From: Chitinophagaceae bacterium
GTDB taxonomy: Bacteria > Bacteroidota > Bacteroidia > Chitinophagales > Chitinophagaceae
Direction of reading: 5' to 3'
DNA: 64,000 bases
Assembly (NCBI GenBank): GCA_019752045.1
Contig: JAIEMP010000004.1
Location: 1-64,000 of the forward strand
The notes under the pieces are model-generated. The model searched no databases, was not told the DNA's origin, and saw nothing but the letters and a program-made list of their open reading frames with translations. Made by a program: the position numbers and the translations under genes. This document shows, piece after piece, positions 34,246 to 43,138 of this stretch. The number at the start of each line of letters is the position of its first letter. Positions within the stretch are counted from its first letter, which is position 1.

Positions 34246-35124
34246 TCACAACACATTCAATACCTGCTCTTTTGCTTTTTCCAGTTCATCTTTCATCAGC
34301 ACCACCAGCTTCTGAATACTGGAATCGTATGCTTTGGCGCCGGTGGTATTAATTTCACGACCGATCTCCTGTAAAATAAAGCCCAGCTTTTTACCTTTTG
34401 ATGCTTCGTTTTCTTTGAGGATGGTGAGGAAATAATCGCAATGGTTGCGGAGGCGTACCTGCTCTTCGCTGATGTCGATCTTTTCAATATAATAAATCAT
34501 CTCCTGCTCCAGCCGGTTGGCATCATAACCCTCTTTACTTAATTGCTCTTCCATTTTGCGACGGAGGTCCTCTTTCATTTTATGCTGACGAAGAGGTTCA
34601 AACTCGCTGATTTTTTCCTGATAGGCAAGAATATTATGGATGCGTTCAATCAGGTCTTTTTCCATCACAGCACCTTCCAGATCACGGTGGCGGTTGATGG
34701 CATCAATGGTTTTTTTCAGCACCTGCTGAAACTGACCCCACTGTTCTTCGCTCAGAATTTCTGTATTGGGTACAACCACATCGGGTAAACGTAACAATGC
34801 ACCGAGTACATACTCACTCAGTTCAATACCCAGATCAGTGGCAACTTCTTTTAATGGTTGAAAGTAAGCCTTCGCCATTTCTTTGTTGATGGTGATGGCA
34901 CCGCTGCCGCCATTTTGTTTTAATGAAATGGTACAATCAATAGTGCCACGCTGCAACTGCTCAGATAATAATGTGCGGATGGTAAATTCGTAAGGCTTTA
35001 ATAAGGGAGTTAATTTTAAATTAAGTTCAAACTGTTTTCCGTTGAGCGATTTAATCTCTACCAAAAATGTTTTATCGCCGGTTGCTTCCTCTGTTCTTCC
35101 GAACCCTGTCATTGATTTGAGCAT
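34246..35124 (-). CDS. YicC/YloC family endoribonuclease
   Basis: 292-residue protein of the YicC family, recently shown to have endoribonuclease activity. The N-terminus MLKSMTGFGR is diagnostic, followed by EIKSLNGKQFELNLKLTP. The C-terminal QEIGREINTTGAKAYDSSIQKLVVLMKDELEKAKEQVLNVL segment with the conserved GREiNT-x-x-x-K motif is present. A long helical middle region joins them. It is a cytosolic enzyme. Genes for guanylate kinase (gmk), often next to it, are not seen here. (The C-terminal segment spans residues 252-292.). Confidence 0.93.
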   Translation of the reverse strand: MLKSMTGFGRTEEATGDKTFLVEIKSLNGKQFELNLKLTPLLKPYEFTIRTLLSEQLQRGTIDCTISLKQNGGSGAITINKEMAKAYFQPLKEVATDLGIELSEYVLGALLRLPDVVVPNTEILSEEQWGQFQQVLKKTIDAINRHRDLEGAVMEKDLIERIHNILAYQEKISEFEPLRQHKMKEDLRRKMEEQLSKEGYDANRLEQEMIYYIEKIDISEEQVRLRNHCDYFLTILKENEASKGKKLGFILQEIGREINTTGAKAYDSSIQKLVVLMKDELEKAKEQVLNVL

Positions 35125-35863
35125 AACTTAATTTTTGGCAAAGTACAGAATTTCAGTTGCACGGGATTATTTTATTCAATGAACAGCAAAACAAAGAATT
35201 TATTATGCAGTGAAATAACAAGGGTGAGTTGTTTGAGATGGAATGATAAAGCTGTGAATTACACTTTTACTGTAAAACAAAAAAGCCCGGAAGACACCGA
35301 GCTTTTATGATGGATGGGTTAGTAAGTACCGGGAAATTTCTTTCCCATCACAATATTAAAAATAATTTCTTCTATTATAAAAATAAATCAAAAATTTTTT
35401 ATTCACATTTTGAGAATGTTTGTGGAAAAGGACTATGGATTTTGCAGGTTGATGCAATCGCTGTTCTTGCTTTCTGCAACAGATTTTATAAAATTAAATT
35501 TGGAGTTTATCAAGTATCCAAAAAAATGAATCAGCTGTAATGCAGTGCCTGTAATTGTTTCCAAAGAATGTGTTTGTTGATTGTATGTACAACTGCTTTC
35601 TTTTACGTTGTAAGCAGAACAATCAAATTTGTATATATATGATGAATTAATCGGTTAAAATAAGAGGGGATGAGGTAAAAAAAATTTTCATAAAAAACGA
35701 AGCATCAGCTGCCATTGAACCATATTTTCCTGAAAAAGGCAAACTTTTTAATTTGGTTCACCAATGTGTAAGGGCAAAACACCTGCTTGATTTTTCTTTA
35801 TCCGGCAGCTTTAACTGAACCATTTATTGCAGCTTCATTAGAATTGTAAGCGTAGAAAACAAA
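35125..35863. other. 739-bp gap with no recognisable gene
   Basis: The longest non-coding stretch in the window. It contains a terminator-like hairpin at 35279-35306, AT-rich sequence, and an inverted pair GAACCA (35717) / TGGTTC (35754). A possible 77-codon frame at 35307-35540 has no convincing start or composition and is not called. A non-coding RNA is possible but not shown. Confidence 0.4.
35279..35306 (-). terminator. Terminator-like hairpin in a long intergenic region
   Basis: Arms AAAAGCCCGG and CCGAGCTTTT with a 6-nt loop and one mismatch. The U-run is longer when read on the minus strand (six T). No minus-strand gene ends here, which suggests an unannotated minus-strand transcript from the gap or the remains of a lost gene. 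Confidence 0.5.
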
Positions 35864-35892
35864 TTGAACGGCGTACAAACTGCATTCGGCAG

Positions 35893-35900
35893 TACCTTTG
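35893..35900 (+). promoter_or_regulatory. -7 box (TACCTTTG) for lpxD
   Basis: Perfect match 14 nt before the ATG at 35915. It lies inside the frame extending further upstream and so supports the shorter start. Confidence 0.5.
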
Positions 35901-35914
35901 AAAAAAATCAGCAT

Positions 35915-36868
35915 ATGCAGTTTCCTTCACCGGTATCAGTTCAATGGGTGGCAGAATTTATTGGCGCAACAATTACAGGAAATAAAAACGGAATGGCAAC
36001 CGGCATCAATGAAATTCATAAAGTAGAACCAGGCGATCTGGTGTTTGTAGATCATCCGAAATATTATGAAAAGTGTATTCACTCCGCTGCATCTTTTATC
36101 ATCATCAACAAAGAAACTACTGTACCCGAAGGAAAAGCATTGCTTGTTTGTGATGATCCCTTTGAAGCCTATTTAAAAATCGTTCAACACTTTCGTCCGT
36201 TTGTTCCTTCAACAAAAGCCATCAGCGATACGGCAAATATTGGCGAAGGTTCTGTTATAATGCCGGGAACGTTTGTCGGCAATCATGTAAGCATCGGTAC
36301 AAATTGTATCATCCATCCTAACGTAACCATCTATGATCATTGTGTTATTGGAAACAATGTAATCATTCAATCAGGAACAGTGATTGGAAGTGATGCATTT
36401 TATTACAATGGAAAAAAGAACCGTGAAGTGTGGTATAAAAAAATGGAGAGTTGCGGAAGAGTGGTGATTGAAGATGATGTGGAAATTGGCGCCAACTGTA
36501 CCATAGATAAAGGTGTTAGTCATGATACAAGAATCGGAAGAGGAACCCGTTTCGATAACCTGATCCATATTGGACACGATACCGTTATTGGTAAGAATTG
36601 TTTGTTTGCAGCTGCAGTAGTAGTGGCCGGTTGTGTAACCATTGAAGATGGTGTAACACTGTGGGGCCAGGTAGTGGTAAATAAAACACTAACCATTGGT
36701 GCCAATGCGGTTTTACTGGGCCGTACCGGTGTGGCAGGTGATCTGGAAGGAAACAAAACCTATTGGGGAGCACCTGCTCAGGAAGCAAGAGTTGCACAAA
36801 AAGAATTGATCTGGATTAAACGGATTGCCGAACTGTGGGATAAAGTAAAAAAGCTGGAAGCAAAATAA
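35915..36868 (+). CDS. lpxD: UDP-3-O-acylglucosamine N-acyltransferase (LpxD)
   Basis: 317-residue acyltransferase of lipid A synthesis. The N-terminal domain (about 1-100) is the LpxD uridine-binding region; the middle and C-terminal part is a left-handed beta-helix with many hexapeptide repeats (for example IGTNCIIHPNVTIYD, VVIEDDVEIGANCTID). The catalytic His is expected in the HIGHDTVIG segment. The ATG at 35915 follows a -7 box; an upstream in-frame start is unlikely. lpxA or lpxC are not adjacent. A second LpxD-like paralogue elsewhere in the genome is possible, since many Bacteroidota have one. Confidence 0.9.
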   Translation: MQFPSPVSVQWVAEFIGATITGNKNGMATGINEIHKVEPGDLVFVDHPKYYEKCIHSAASFIIINKETTVPEGKALLVCDDPFEAYLKIVQHFRPFVPSTKAISDTANIGEGSVIMPGTFVGNHVSIGTNCIIHPNVTIYDHCVIGNNVIIQSGTVIGSDAFYYNGKKNREVWYKKMESCGRVVIEDDVEIGANCTIDKGVSHDTRIGRGTRFDNLIHIGHDTVIGKNCLFAAAVVVAGCVTIEDGVTLWGQVVVNKTLTIGANAVLLGRTGVAGDLEGNKTYWGAPAQEARVAQKELIWIKRIAELWDKVKKLEAK

Positions 36869-36881
36869 AAGTTGTTGAATT

Positions 36882-37970
36882 TTATTCAGGTGGCCAGTAA
36901 TCATAGGGCAGTTCGTGAGCTAAATTTTTCCAGCTCCAATATCCACTGCTGATCAGTTCTGGTTGATTGTAAAAAAATCCATTCTCTGTTATTACAAATC
37001 CATTTAAGAATTCAAGAGTTGACAATTGTTCTTTTGCACTTAAAGAGTATTTATTGGCTATCAGATATTCTTTTTCCATTAGCTCAGGTGTGTAGCGTAG
37101 CAGATATTTACCAAACAAACTCACTTCTTTATCTACACTGTCAACCAATGCATACACAGCAGAGTCGTATGGATTTTCCAGCGTACTCTTCATTGATTTT
37201 CCGCTTATGCTATCCGTATATATTTCTTCCAGAACATACCCGTTTTCTTTAAGTGTACTGTCGAAATAGCAACGCATAAAATGAAGGCGAGATCCGAAGT
37301 ATGCTTTCTCCCTGTTTATTGTCCAGCGTTCTTTTGTTTCTGCTGTTGAATCGAGTTCGGTAAAAAAAGCAACACCTGTATAAGCGCTGAACATGGTGGG
37401 ATAGTCGTATATAAATGAATCGAGCTGGTATTGAATTTTATAACCCAATGCATAATTCATGATGATGAGGGGTTGCTCTGATTTAACTTTTAAACGGTTT
37501 TTCTTTTTTGAAAAATAAAACTTTAATACTTCAGGATTTTCAAGACTGCATTGTTTGGCAAAAGCTGTACGACCTATAAAATAATCGGTAAACTGTTTAC
37601 CGTATTTGTTCCAGCCATCTTTTACTTCTGTACTTGCCTGAACCACCACTTCTTCCAGCTTCTTTTCTTTTTTCTTTAACAGCACTGTAAGTTCATTGCT
37701 GTTATCCTGCGAAGAAGAGATGCGGATACTTTCCATTTCAAAACCGGTGTACGAGATCACCAGGTTATGACCACCTGCCGGTAACTCCATCCTGAACTCA
37801 CCTTCTTTATTGGTGATGGTACCTTTGGTAGTGTTCTGGCAAAGTACAGATGCACCTTCCATGGGGAGTTTGGTGCTGTCGTCAATCACTTTGCCTTTGA
37901 TGTAAAAATAAGATTGTGCTGAAGCAGAATGGGAAACGAATAAAAAAAGAATGAGGTAGATTGTTTTCAT
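36882..37970 (-). CDS. Carboxypeptidase-like regulatory domain protein
   Basis: 362-residue secreted protein. After a signal peptide (LILFLFVSHSASAQ), residues about 25-100 form a CarboxypepD_reg-like beta-sandwich: GKVIDDSTKLPMEGASV, then GTITNKEGEFRMELPAGGHNLVISYTGFE. This domain is also the N-terminal plug extension of TonB receptors. The rest is not recognised; no beta-barrel is predicted. It is convergent with lpxD (14 bp gap). Location is probably periplasmic or outer membrane. (The second block spans residues 49-77.). Confidence 0.8.
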   Translation of the reverse strand: MKTIYLILFLFVSHSASAQSYFYIKGKVIDDSTKLPMEGASVLCQNTTKGTITNKEGEFRMELPAGGHNLVISYTGFEMESIRISSSQDNSNELTVLLKKKEKKLEEVVVQASTEVKDGWNKYGKQFTDYFIGRTAFAKQCSLENPEVLKFYFSKKKNRLKVKSEQPLIIMNYALGYKIQYQLDSFIYDYPTMFSAYTGVAFFTELDSTAETKERWTINREKAYFGSRLHFMRCYFDSTLKENGYVLEEIYTDSISGKSMKSTLENPYDSAVYALVDSVDKEVSLFGKYLLRYTPELMEKEYLIANKYSLSAKEQLSTLEFLNGFVITENGFFYNQPELISSGYWSWKNLAHELPYDYWPPE

Positions 37971-38282
37971 GCGATATTGTTCTGAAAGCTAAAATAAACA
38001 ATTTTTGGGCCAGAGGAAATAAAGAGAAGACATTGGCTCTTATTTAAGATGTTGTTTGAAAATTTCAGATTTATGAAACGACTAATAGTAGTTGGTGAGA
38101 ACTAATCTGCCGACAGGCTGGCACCGACCAAGTCGGCAACCATCTTGTGACCTTTGTGCCTGCTTTGCGCTCTTTGTGTAACGTTTACATTTCAACTTTT
38201 TTATAACACAAGGAACACGAAGATTTACACAAAGTTCACAAAGCAATTATAGCAAATTAAGCTACATGAATAACACAAAAGA
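37971..38282. other. 312-bp gap with repeats, no gene seen
   Basis: Contains a GCCGAC..GTCGGC hairpin around 38110-38140 and the CTTTGTG/CACAAAG repeat. No frame long enough with a sensible start was found. Confidence 0.5.
38144..38242. repeat. CTTTGTG / CACAAAG dispersed repeat, copy 2
   Basis: CTTTGTG-type heptamers on the left and CACAAAG heptamers on the right, as at 10.55-10.65 kb. The two arms can pair imperfectly. Confidence 0.55.
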
Positions 38283-38552
38283 TTAGCGGTTAATGAAGAG
38301 TAACCAAATGAAGAAAATAATTATTATTAGAACCTCAGCCAGAAACGGTTGCCATTTCCTGTTAGGTAAAAAAGCAGCAATCAATAAATGTAACAGTACA
38401 CCTGCAATTGAAAAGAGTAACAGCGGGATAAAAAGCAACATGCCAAATCCCATTGGTCCACTACCTTTATCGGTCAAAAGATAAAGACTGTAAATAAATA
38501 GAAAGAATGAAAGTATGATTAAAGGCGATTGATAAATTTTCATACTATACAA
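38283..38552 (-). CDS. Hypothetical small membrane protein
   Basis: 89-residue protein with three hydrophobic segments. No motif is recognised. ATG at 38552 or, three codons on, at 38543 are both possible starts. It shares strand with the epimerase gene 38 bp away. Confidence is moderate because it is small. Confidence 0.5.
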   Translation of the reverse strand: MYSMKIYQSPLIILSFFLFIYSLYLLTDKGSGPMGFGMLLFIPLLLFSIAGVLLHLLIAAFLPNRKWQPFLAEVLIIIIFFIWLLFINR

Positions 38553-38589
38553 AACCCCGACAGCGGTTGTAAACCCTGTAGGCGGTTGA

Positions 38590-39618
38590 TTAAGCTAAAT
38601 GATAATTTTGCTTTAACCAGTTGCAAGTACGTTCAATCGTTTCATCAACCGGCGTAAATTCAAAACCGGGTAAAGCATTTTTTATTTTACTGCTATCGTA
38701 AAATGTAGTGGCTTGTGCGGTGCCAGCTGTTTCTCTTGTAAGCAACGGTTCTTTATTGCTGAACATGGCTTTTACTGCTTCCATGCGCCACACCAGTTCT
38801 CCCATCCATGGTTTGGCAAAACGTTGCGGTGGTTTTTTACCAAAGCGGTTGGCAATTTTTGTAAAGAGCTGCTGAAAGGTTAAGTGTTCATTGCTTAATA
38901 AAAATCGTTCAGCACTAATATCGCTTTGCATTAAACGGATCATGGCGTTTGCTACATCTTTTGCATCAACAAAGCCGGTACCTCCGGTTGTGTACCAGGG
39001 AAACTCTTCCCATATTTTTTTAAAAATAGCAACAGAGCCATTCTCCCAATTCGATTCACCCAGAATAACAGATGGATTTACAATCACCGCATTCAACCCT
39101 TCACCAACGGCACGCCATACTTCCAGCTCTGATAAATATTTTGTTTTTCCGTAGTGTGAGTTGTTGGTCTCTTCGCTCCATTCGGTTGTTTCAGTTATAT
39201 GTTCTCCTTTGCGGATGCGGCCAATAGCAGCAACAGAGCTTACATGTACAAATTTTTCAACATTGTGTTCAAGCGCTGCATTCACCATATTAGCTGTGCC
39301 TTCAATATTGATCTTGTACATCTGCATCCTTCTTTTGGAATGATAAGAAACAATAGCTGCTGAATGATACACCTGTTTACAATCCTGCATGATATCACTC
39401 AGCAAAGAAGTATCCAATACATCTCCTTTGATCCATTCAATCCGGTTCTTTTCTTCTTCTGATAATGTGATGGGCATATTGTAACGATACAATGCCCTGA
39501 TGGATGTATGATTTTCCTGTAACAGTTGTTTGAGTATAGCGGAACCAACCAATCCAGCGCCGCCGGTAACGAAAATGCCCCCATCCCCTAAAGGGGGGTT
39601 ATGATAATCATGTTCCAT
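38590..39618 (-). CDS. NAD-dependent epimerase/dehydratase family protein
   Basis: 342-residue extended SDR. The Rossmann motif VTGGAGLVGSAI is at the N-terminus, with the YxxxK active site in the segment SHYGKTKYLSE and the preceding VHVSSVAAIG. The N-terminal residues HNPPLGDGGIF before the Rossmann motif derive from a CCCTAAA-type repeat, so the natural start may have been disrupted and replaced. I chose the ATG at 39618 (MEHDYHN); no better in-frame start follows directly. Likely substrate class: NDP-sugar or isoprenoid/steroid-type. hbd lies 77 bp upstream on the same strand. Confidence 0.88.
   Translation of the reverse strand: MEHDYHNPPLGDGGIFVTGGAGLVGSAILKQLLQENHTSIRALYRYNMPITLSEEEKNRIEWIKGDVLDTSLLSDIMQDCKQVYHSAAIVSYHSKRRMQMYKINIEGTANMVNAALEHNVEKFVHVSSVAAIGRIRKGEHITETTEWSEETNNSHYGKTKYLSELEVWRAVGEGLNAVIVNPSVILGESNWENGSVAIFKKIWEEFPWYTTGGTGFVDAKDVANAMIRLMQSDISAERFLLSNEHLTFQQLFTKIANRFGKKPPQRFAKPWMGELVWRMEAVKAMFSNKEPLLTRETAGTAQATTFYDSSKIKNALPGFEFTPVDETIERTCNWLKQNYHLA
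39577..39600. repeat. CCCTAAA-type repeat in the epimerase N-terminus
   Basis: CCCCCATCCCCTAAAGGGG, read in frame as NPPLGDGG. It belongs to the same family as the elements at 11.3, 12.2, 39.675, 43.2 and 61.7 kb. Confidence 0.65.
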
Positions 39619-39674
39619 TTCAGATGTGTTACTAAAGCTCAATATTAATATAAATGTAGAAGAGTAAAACAACA

Positions 39675-39697
39675 TTCCCCTTTAGGGGTTAGGGGCT
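39675..39697. repeat. CCCTAAA-type repeat upstream of the epimerase
   Basis: TTCCCCTTTAGGGGTTAGGGG, 57 bp from the copy inside the epimerase start and touching the hbd stop. With the first copy it brackets the epimerase start. Confidence 0.6.
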
Positions 39698-40538
39698 AGT
39701 AGTCATAATATCCCTTCTTTGTTTTTCTTCCCAGTTCTCCTTTTTGTACTTTTTCTTTTTGAATAGAAGATGGTTTCAACCGTTCGGGTTTGCCGAGTTG
39801 CTCATATACACTGCAGCTCACCGCATAGTTAATATCGTTGCCAATAAGATCCATCAGTTTAAACGGTCCCATTTTAAAGCCGGTTGCTTCCATGAGTGCA
39901 TCAACAGTTGCAAAATCGGCAACACCATCTTCCACCAGTTTCAATGCTTCTATATAATACGGACGAGCCACACGGTTTACAATAAAACCCGGTGCATCTT
40001 TACATACCACCGACACCTTGTTCATTTGTTGGGCTAAACCGGTTAATGCATCCATTACCGATTCATTGGTTTGTTCTCCTTTTACTACTTCCACTAATTT
40101 CATAATGGTTGCAGGGTTAAAGAAATGCATACCCGCCACCCGTTCCGGATGTTTTATTTTTTGCTGCAATTGAGAAATAGAAAGTGATGAGGTATTGCTT
40201 GCAAAAATGGTTTCGCTGTGATTGATCTCTGCGAGTTGATTAAAGAGTGCAATCTTGGCTTCCGGTTTTTCAATGATGGCTTCAATGATTACATCGGCGA
40301 TACAGTTATTGAGATCAGTGGTAAACGACAGATGACCGCTGATTTCCCGCTTTTGTGCCTCGCTGATTTTTTGTTTTGTTACCAACGACTGTAAATTCTG
40401 CTCAATGGATGCTTCTGCTTTTTGCAGCACTTCTTTGTTCAGATCGAACAGTACCGTATATATGCCGCTTTGTGCAGCAGCCTGTGCAATACCGCTGCCC
40501 ATTGTTCCTGCACCGCAAACGCAAATTGTTTGAACCAT
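39696..40538 (-). CDS. 3-hydroxybutyryl-CoA dehydrogenase family protein
   Basis: 280-residue NAD-dependent 3-hydroxyacyl-CoA dehydrogenase. The N-terminal Rossmann motif VCGAGTMGSGIAQAAAQSG is clear; the catalytic His-Glu pair is near GMHFFNPATIMKLVEVV, and the second domain shows FIVNRVARPYY and ATGFKMGPFKLMDLIGND. The reaction is oxidation of 3-hydroxybutyryl-CoA in fatty acid or butyrate metabolism. No beta-oxidation partners are nearby. It ends against a CCCTAAA-type repeat. Confidence 0.93.
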   Translation of the reverse strand: MVQTICVCGAGTMGSGIAQAAAQSGIYTVLFDLNKEVLQKAEASIEQNLQSLVTKQKISEAQKREISGHLSFTTDLNNCIADVIIEAIIEKPEAKIALFNQLAEINHSETIFASNTSSLSISQLQQKIKHPERVAGMHFFNPATIMKLVEVVKGEQTNESVMDALTGLAQQMNKVSVVCKDAPGFIVNRVARPYYIEALKLVEDGVADFATVDALMEATGFKMGPFKLMDLIGNDINYAVSCSVYEQLGKPERLKPSSIQKEKVQKGELGRKTKKGYYDY

Positions 40539-40540
40539 GA

Positions 40541-40912
40541 TTATCGCTGATAGTGAAGATGAGTAATTGTGTTTATTTTTTTGAAATCTTCATCAGCCGT
40601 TAAAACGGGCATGTTAAGATAACCAGCGGTTGCAGCTATAATACTATCAGGAATCTTCAATCCAAATTCTTTTCTGATGCTGATTGTTTTTTTCTTGATG
40701 GAAGGATTGAGATCAGTAATGGTTACATCATTAAGGAAATATTTAATACTTTGCTCTTCATGAACTGAAAGTTTTTTAAAACTCAAAAGCTCTATTTCCG
40801 AAATAAAGGAAATATGAACATCTTTACCATTGATAAGTGCAGCTAAAGTTGAATCACCAGCCAATAAGTAAAGGATTACGTTTGTATCAAGCAGCAAACT
40901 ATTTCCACTCAT
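40541..40912 (-). CDS. PIN-domain toxin (VapC-like)
   Basis: 123-residue PIN-domain ribonuclease. The acidic residues that bind metal are visible: Asp8 in LLDTNVILYLLAG, Glu in SEIELLSF, and the late pair in PDSIIAATAGY and LTADEDF. The VapC family cleaves tRNA or rRNA to stop growth. It overlaps its antitoxin gene by 14 bp, the usual sign of a type II pair. It lies directly after hbd. Confidence 0.88.
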   Translation of the reverse strand: MSGNSLLLDTNVILYLLAGDSTLAALINGKDVHISFISEIELLSFKKLSVHEEQSIKYFLNDVTITDLNPSIKKKTISIRKEFGLKIPDSIIAATAGYLNMPVLTADEDFKKINTITHLHYQR

Positions 40913-41072
40913 TTCTTAGTTTTTTTTGAATGGCCAGTGCGTCAGTTTTCAGTTTAATAACCCCGCAATGTTTATATGCATTGAATCCTTTCTTTTTTTT
41001 TCCTTTAGAAAGTTTTAAAGTGATGGCTTCAATTTCTTTTGGTGAAGCTCCTTTTTTTATGACGAGTGTCAT
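40899..41072 (-). CDS. Small antitoxin partner of the PIN toxin (57 aa)
   Basis: 57-residue basic protein, MTLVIKKGASPKEIEAITLK at the start, then KKGFNAYKHCGVIKLKTD and a KLRNEWK end. Short proteins of this pattern are found as the upstream partner of PIN toxins in Bacteroidota. The stop overlaps the toxin start, indicating translational coupling. It is below the usual length cut-off and so easily missed. DNA-binding and autoregulation are typical for such antitoxins but are not shown here. Confidence 0.72.
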   Translation of the reverse strand: MTLVIKKGASPKEIEAITLKLSKGKKKKGFNAYKHCGVIKLKTDALAIQKKLRNEWK

Positions 41073-41260
41073 TGTTGCATTATTTTAATAAAGTTACAAA
41101 AGAAATTTCAGCACGGGTGGTTATCATCAATACGAAGAAGTTATTTTAAAGTGATTCTGCGAATTTCTTATAAGGCTAACAGTGGTTGGTGGAGACATCG
41201 GGCAGGGGCACCATTGTCTGAACCGGGATTTATTGAATGATTAGAATTAATGGGACAAAG

Positions 41261-41932
41261 TTAAAGCTTCTCTTTTATTCTTACAGAAAGTAAGCATTTA
41301 TACATTGTTTCATAAAAACCGGTAGTGTCATTTCCACTATGTTCAGCGATTATTTGCAAGTACCTGTCTTTTAAACTTGTTACACCTATAACATAAATAG
41401 ATGGCGTATTGGTTATAGAATTTTCGGAGCTCTTTAGATAATATGTATAAAAAGGGTAATCATTAATGATTATTTTTTCTTTCTTTAGAAGCTCAGGTTC
41501 TCTAAGCGAACTCCTATCAAGAGCATCGTTTATTATTGCGCTGTCGCTCTCGTCTATTGGTCGTAGAATTTTGCCCATCTCTATCCATCTTTTTGGTTTG
41601 TGTCGAATTGTGAGTTGATATAGGGAATCCGGTTCTTTATCGGAAAAGAAACCACTTTCTGCAATAGCTTTATATTTGCTGTCTGCAAACCTGTATTGCA
41701 TCCATCCGCATGGAATACAATCCGAAGTATTCCACCATTGATAGAAAGTATCAAGCTTGTTTGGGATTTTAATTGTGAGGAGCCCTAAAGTATCCTTTTG
41801 TATAGTGTTACTATCGAGGCCTCTAAGAACGATTATCTTTTCTTGATAGATATCTTCAGTTGTAAGGTTTTTGTCGGTACATGCGGTAAAATAAATCGAA
41901 AAGAGTATCAGTAATAGCAACAGGTCTTTCAT
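41261..41932 (-). CDS. Hypothetical lipoprotein
   Basis: 223-residue protein with a lipoprotein signal (LILFSIYFTACTDK). The mature part is beta-rich with a Trp- and Cys-containing middle (QWWNTSDCIPCGWMQY). I do not recognise it. It stands alone, with a palindromic element (TGGTG..CACCA) downstream around 41190-41216. Similar lone lipoproteins occur in the 30-kb cassette region. Confidence 0.65.
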   Translation of the reverse strand: MKDLLLLLILFSIYFTACTDKNLTTEDIYQEKIIVLRGLDSNTIQKDTLGLLTIKIPNKLDTFYQWWNTSDCIPCGWMQYRFADSKYKAIAESGFFSDKEPDSLYQLTIRHKPKRWIEMGKILRPIDESDSAIINDALDRSSLREPELLKKEKIIINDYPFYTYYLKSSENSITNTPSIYVIGVTSLKDRYLQIIAEHSGNDTTGFYETMYKCLLSVRIKEKL

Positions 41933-42075
41933 GATGTTTTTAATGTACTAACATAAACGAACTTATACAGGGAGTTGTTGCTCAGTTGAATAATACCGTA
42001 CAAGAGTGCGACGCCAATGCAGCTGATTAGACGAACAACAGCTGACTAACTAAAAACTATAAACTACAAACTGTA

Positions 42076-43134
42076 TTACACCGCCCCAGTAAACTGTTTC
42101 AAAAACCGTACATCGTTTTCACTGAACAGACGAATATCTTTAATACCATATTTCAACAAGGCAGGACGTTCGATGCCCATACCAAATGCAAAGCCTGAAT
42201 ATTTATGACTGTCAATGCCGCAGTTCTCTAATACTTTGGGATGCACCATACCACAGCCTAAAATTTCGAGCCAACCTGTTTTTTTACAAACACTGCAACC
42301 TTCTCCGTTGCAAAGCAAACAGCTGATGTCCATTTCGGCACTTGGTTCTGTAAACGGAAAGTAAGAAGGACGGAAACGAATTTTTACATCTTTACCCCGT
42401 CCGACCGATTCATCCGGGCGGGCAAACATCTCCTTTACAAAAAAGTAAAGTGTTTGTTTTAAATCAGCAAAGCTTACCTGTTCATCAATATACAATCCTT
42501 CGATCTGGTGAAAGAAGCAATGACTTCTTGCACTGATGGTTTCGTTTCTGTAAACACGACCGGGTGTAACAATACGAATCGGCAGTTTTCCTTTTTTCAT
42601 TTCATGGATCTGCACATTACTTGTATGTGTGCGTAAGAGCCATGCAGGATCGGTGCTGATATAAAAGGTATCCTGCATATCACGGGCAGGATGATTCTCC
42701 GGTAAGTTGAGTGCAGTGAAATTGTGAAAGTCGTCATCAATCTCCGGACCTTCAGCAACGGAAAAACCGAGGCGCTGAAAAATGGTGACCATGCGGTTAC
42801 GCATAAGGCTGATAGGATGACGGCTGCCGATGGGAACTGCATCACCGGGTAATGTAAGATCAACCGCAGCGGCAGCAGTTTGTTCTCCGTTACCGGTTAA
42901 TGCTTTCCATTCTTCGTATTTGGTTTCAGCAAAGAGTTTGAATTCGTTCATGCTTTGACCAAACGCTTTCCGTTGTTCATTGGCTACATTTTTCATTTCG
43001 CCCATGAGCGCTTTAACCAGACCTTTTGTTCCCAAAAAGCGGATGCGGTATTCTTCCAGTGCTTTGGCACTATCGATCTGTAATGTCTCGATTTCTTTCC
43101 GTAAAGTTTCAATCTGTTGTAACACCTGTTCCAT
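42076..43134 (-). CDS. pheS: Phenylalanine--tRNA ligase alpha subunit
   Basis: 352-residue class II aminoacyl-tRNA synthetase subunit. The N-terminal coiled coil is followed by the catalytic core with GSRHPISLMR (motif 1), RTHTSNVQI (motif 2 region), FHQIEGLYID and the motif 3 GFAFGMGIERPALLKYGI. It charges tRNA-Phe with the PheT subunit, not seen here. The -7 box lies 4 nt before the ATG, so the message may be leaderless. Confidence 0.97.
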   Translation of the reverse strand: MEQVLQQIETLRKEIETLQIDSAKALEEYRIRFLGTKGLVKALMGEMKNVANEQRKAFGQSMNEFKLFAETKYEEWKALTGNGEQTAAAAVDLTLPGDAVPIGSRHPISLMRNRMVTIFQRLGFSVAEGPEIDDDFHNFTALNLPENHPARDMQDTFYISTDPAWLLRTHTSNVQIHEMKKGKLPIRIVTPGRVYRNETISARSHCFFHQIEGLYIDEQVSFADLKQTLYFFVKEMFARPDESVGRGKDVKIRFRPSYFPFTEPSAEMDISCLLCNGEGCSVCKKTGWLEILGCGMVHPKVLENCGIDSHKYSGFAFGMGIERPALLKYGIKDIRLFSENDVRFLKQFTGAV

Positions 43135-43138
43135 GCGG

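Noticed and set aside
35307-35540. A 77-codon plus-strand frame in the long gap.
   Set aside because: It starts inside the hairpin arm, has no Shine-Dalgarno or promoter at a sensible place, and its composition does not resemble the neighbours.
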